Source: an uncultured Maribacter sp. (GTDB lineage: Bacteria; Bacteroidota; Bacteroidia; Flavobacteriales; Flavobacteriaceae). From it: a stretch of 64,000 nucleotides of DNA. A model generated the notes under the pieces. That model was not told the DNA's origin and made no database searches. It worked only from the letters and a program-made list of their open reading frames with translations. The stretch lies in contig CANNFY010000003.1 in assembly GCA_947504045.1 (NCBI GenBank), positions 186,001-250,000 on the forward strand. Reading direction: 5' to 3'. The position numbers and the translations under genes are program-made. Positions 63,009-64,000 of this stretch are shown in pieces (within the stretch, counting starts at the first letter, position 1; every line of letters starts with the position of its first letter).

Positions 63009-64000
63009 TATCTAACAAAAGATATTGGTTTTTTATGCTTCTTATTATTCTGGTATATTGTACTGGAATGTTTGTAACTCTTTTTGAGAACGATTCTGCA
63101 CAATTTGCTGTAATGGCAATGCGAATGGTACAAGAAAACGATTTTCTTAATTTATTTAAAGGGCCAAATGAGTATTTAGATAAGCCACATATGCATTATT
63201 GGTTGGCTGCTCTTTCTTTTAAAGTTTTTGGCTTGCATGAGTGGGCATATCGTATTCCAGGAATATTAGCATCTTTATTAGGAGCCTATAGTTGTTATGG
63301 TTTAGGAAAGTTGCTATATACTAAACCAATAGGAAAGTTAGCAGCATTAATATTTATGACTGCACAAACTATTTTTTTGTCTAATATAGATGTTAGGACA
63401 GATGCTGTTTTAACAGGATTTACCATTTTTGCTATTTGGAAATTAGCAGAGTATATAGAAACAAAATCTTTACTAGCAATATGTCTTGGAGCATTTGGAG
63501 CAGCTATTGCATTTTCTACAAAAGGACAAATAGCTATTCTGGTATTAGGCTTGCCGCTACTATGCCATATGGCGTACACTAAACAATGGAAAGTGCTTTT
63601 TAATTGGAAAGTACTTATTGCATTAGTAGTATTCGGAATTTTTATAGCACCTATGTTATATGCTTATTACCATCAGTTTGATTTGCATCCAGAGAAAGTA
63701 ATACGAGGTAAAGACCACAGAAGTGGAATTTTCTTTATTTTCTGGGAACAAAGTTTTGAACGTTTAAGTGGTGATGGTATTGGAAAAAATAGTAGTGATT
63801 ATTTTTTCTTTTTTCATACATTTTTGTGGGTGTTTTTACCTTGGACAGTAATTGGGTTATTAGCATATTGGAATAGCGCAAAAGAATTTATTAACACTAA
63901 ATTTAAAAGACTGCCTGGTCAAGAATTTTTAACCTTAGGCGGTATAACTATAATATTTTTAATCATAAGTTTTGCGCAATTTAAACTACCGCATTATCTT
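63005..64000 (+). CDS. GT39-type glycosyltransferase (ArnT/PMT-like), cut by the window edge
   Basis: The frame is open from ATG 63005 through the right edge (332 residues seen). The N-terminal membrane segment is followed by FENDSAQFAVMAMRMVQ (conserved Asp/Glu region of the first periplasmic loop), YLDKPHMHYWLAALSFKVFG (the D-K-P-P-L-like ArnT motif) and many further helices. This is the ArnT/protein-mannosyltransferase superfamily that moves sugars from undecaprenyl phosphate to lipid A or proteins. It overlaps the PAP2 gene by four bases. The donor sugar cannot be told. Confidence 0.85.
   Translation, partial: MISNKRYWFFMLLIILVYCTGMFVTLFENDSAQFAVMAMRMVQENDFLNLFKGPNEYLDKPHMHYWLAALSFKVFGLHEWAYRIPGILASLLGAYSCYGLGKLLYTKPIGKLAALIFMTAQTIFLSNIDVRTDAVLTGFTIFAIWKLAEYIETKSLLAICLGAFGAAIAFSTKGQIAILVLGLPLLCHMAYTKQWKVLFNWKVLIALVVFGIFIAPMLYAYYHQFDLHPEKVIRGKDHRSGIFFIFWEQSFERLSGDGIGKNSSDYFFFFHTFLWVFLPWTVIGLLAYWNSAKEFINTKFKRLPGQEFLTLGGITIIFLIISFAQFKLPHYL

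Noticed and set aside
1-64000. tRNA or rRNA genes
   Set aside because: Reading the intergenic regions on both strands I found no cloverleaf with TTCGA-type T-loop and no conserved rRNA segments; a covariance-model scan would be decisive.

Overview
This 64 kb window is a chromosomal segment of a low-GC member of the Flavobacteriaceae (Bacteroidota). The evidence is AT-rich intergenic DNA, repeated TAnnTTTG promoter -7 elements in place of sigma70 boxes, gene families typical of the group (DUF1573, DUF5606, PorP/SprF, T9SS type B sorting domains, DUF4856/imelysin) and familiar orders such as nusB-DUF1573-yajC. Species cannot be named from the sequence alone. I saw no rRNA, tRNA, CRISPR array, insertion sequence or prophage. 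Most of the window is ordinary core genome in short operons, often closed by strong and sometimes shared hairpin terminators.

Layout: 0-7.3 kb is housekeeping (nusB end, DUF1573 lipoprotein, yajC; a phospholipase D-like lipoprotein, a YdeI-like protein and pepT on the minus strand; pyrD; HMG-CoA lyase). 7.3-14.2 kb is a probable iron/haem acquisition cluster: DUF4856 lipoprotein, imelysin lipoprotein, a vitamin K-dependent gamma-carboxylase (HTTM) homologue, a TonB-dependent receptor and a haem-binding-domain protein. 14.2-30.8 kb carries guaB, a thioredoxin-like protein, a pair of unknown genes that share a domain, lysA, a LON-substrate-domain protein, sucC, a small exported protein, DUF1456, Hsp20, uvrB, an ABC-2 transporter, an unknown protein with kinase-fold-like motifs, NdpA, a pRiA4b-like protein and ctaA.

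30.9-47.9 kb is a type IX secretion surface-protein locus, all on the minus strand. A 1498-residue protein, a PorP/SprF-like membrane protein and a PorE-like OmpA/PD40 protein appear to be co-transcribed. After a terminator comes a 3130-residue protein built mainly of thrombospondin type 3-like calcium-binding repeats. The two large proteins end in nearly the same type B sorting domain, so the PorP/SprF protein between them probably serves both.

48.4-64 kb holds tRNA maturation genes (cca, tsaC) in one operon with glycan genes (TupA-like ATP-grasp, glycosyltransferase), two more glycosyltransferases, dapD, ruvX-def-DUF5606, a hexosaminidase/SGNH hydrolase/SMP-30 operon, mazG, and an envelope operon (MATE exporter, small acidic protein, PAP2 phosphatase, GT39-like transferase) that runs off the end.

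The best candidates for little-described biology are the carboxylase homologue inside the iron cluster, the T9SS giant-protein locus with its repeat evolution, the domain-sharing pair at 16.6-17.7 kb and the kinase-like orphan at 27 kb.
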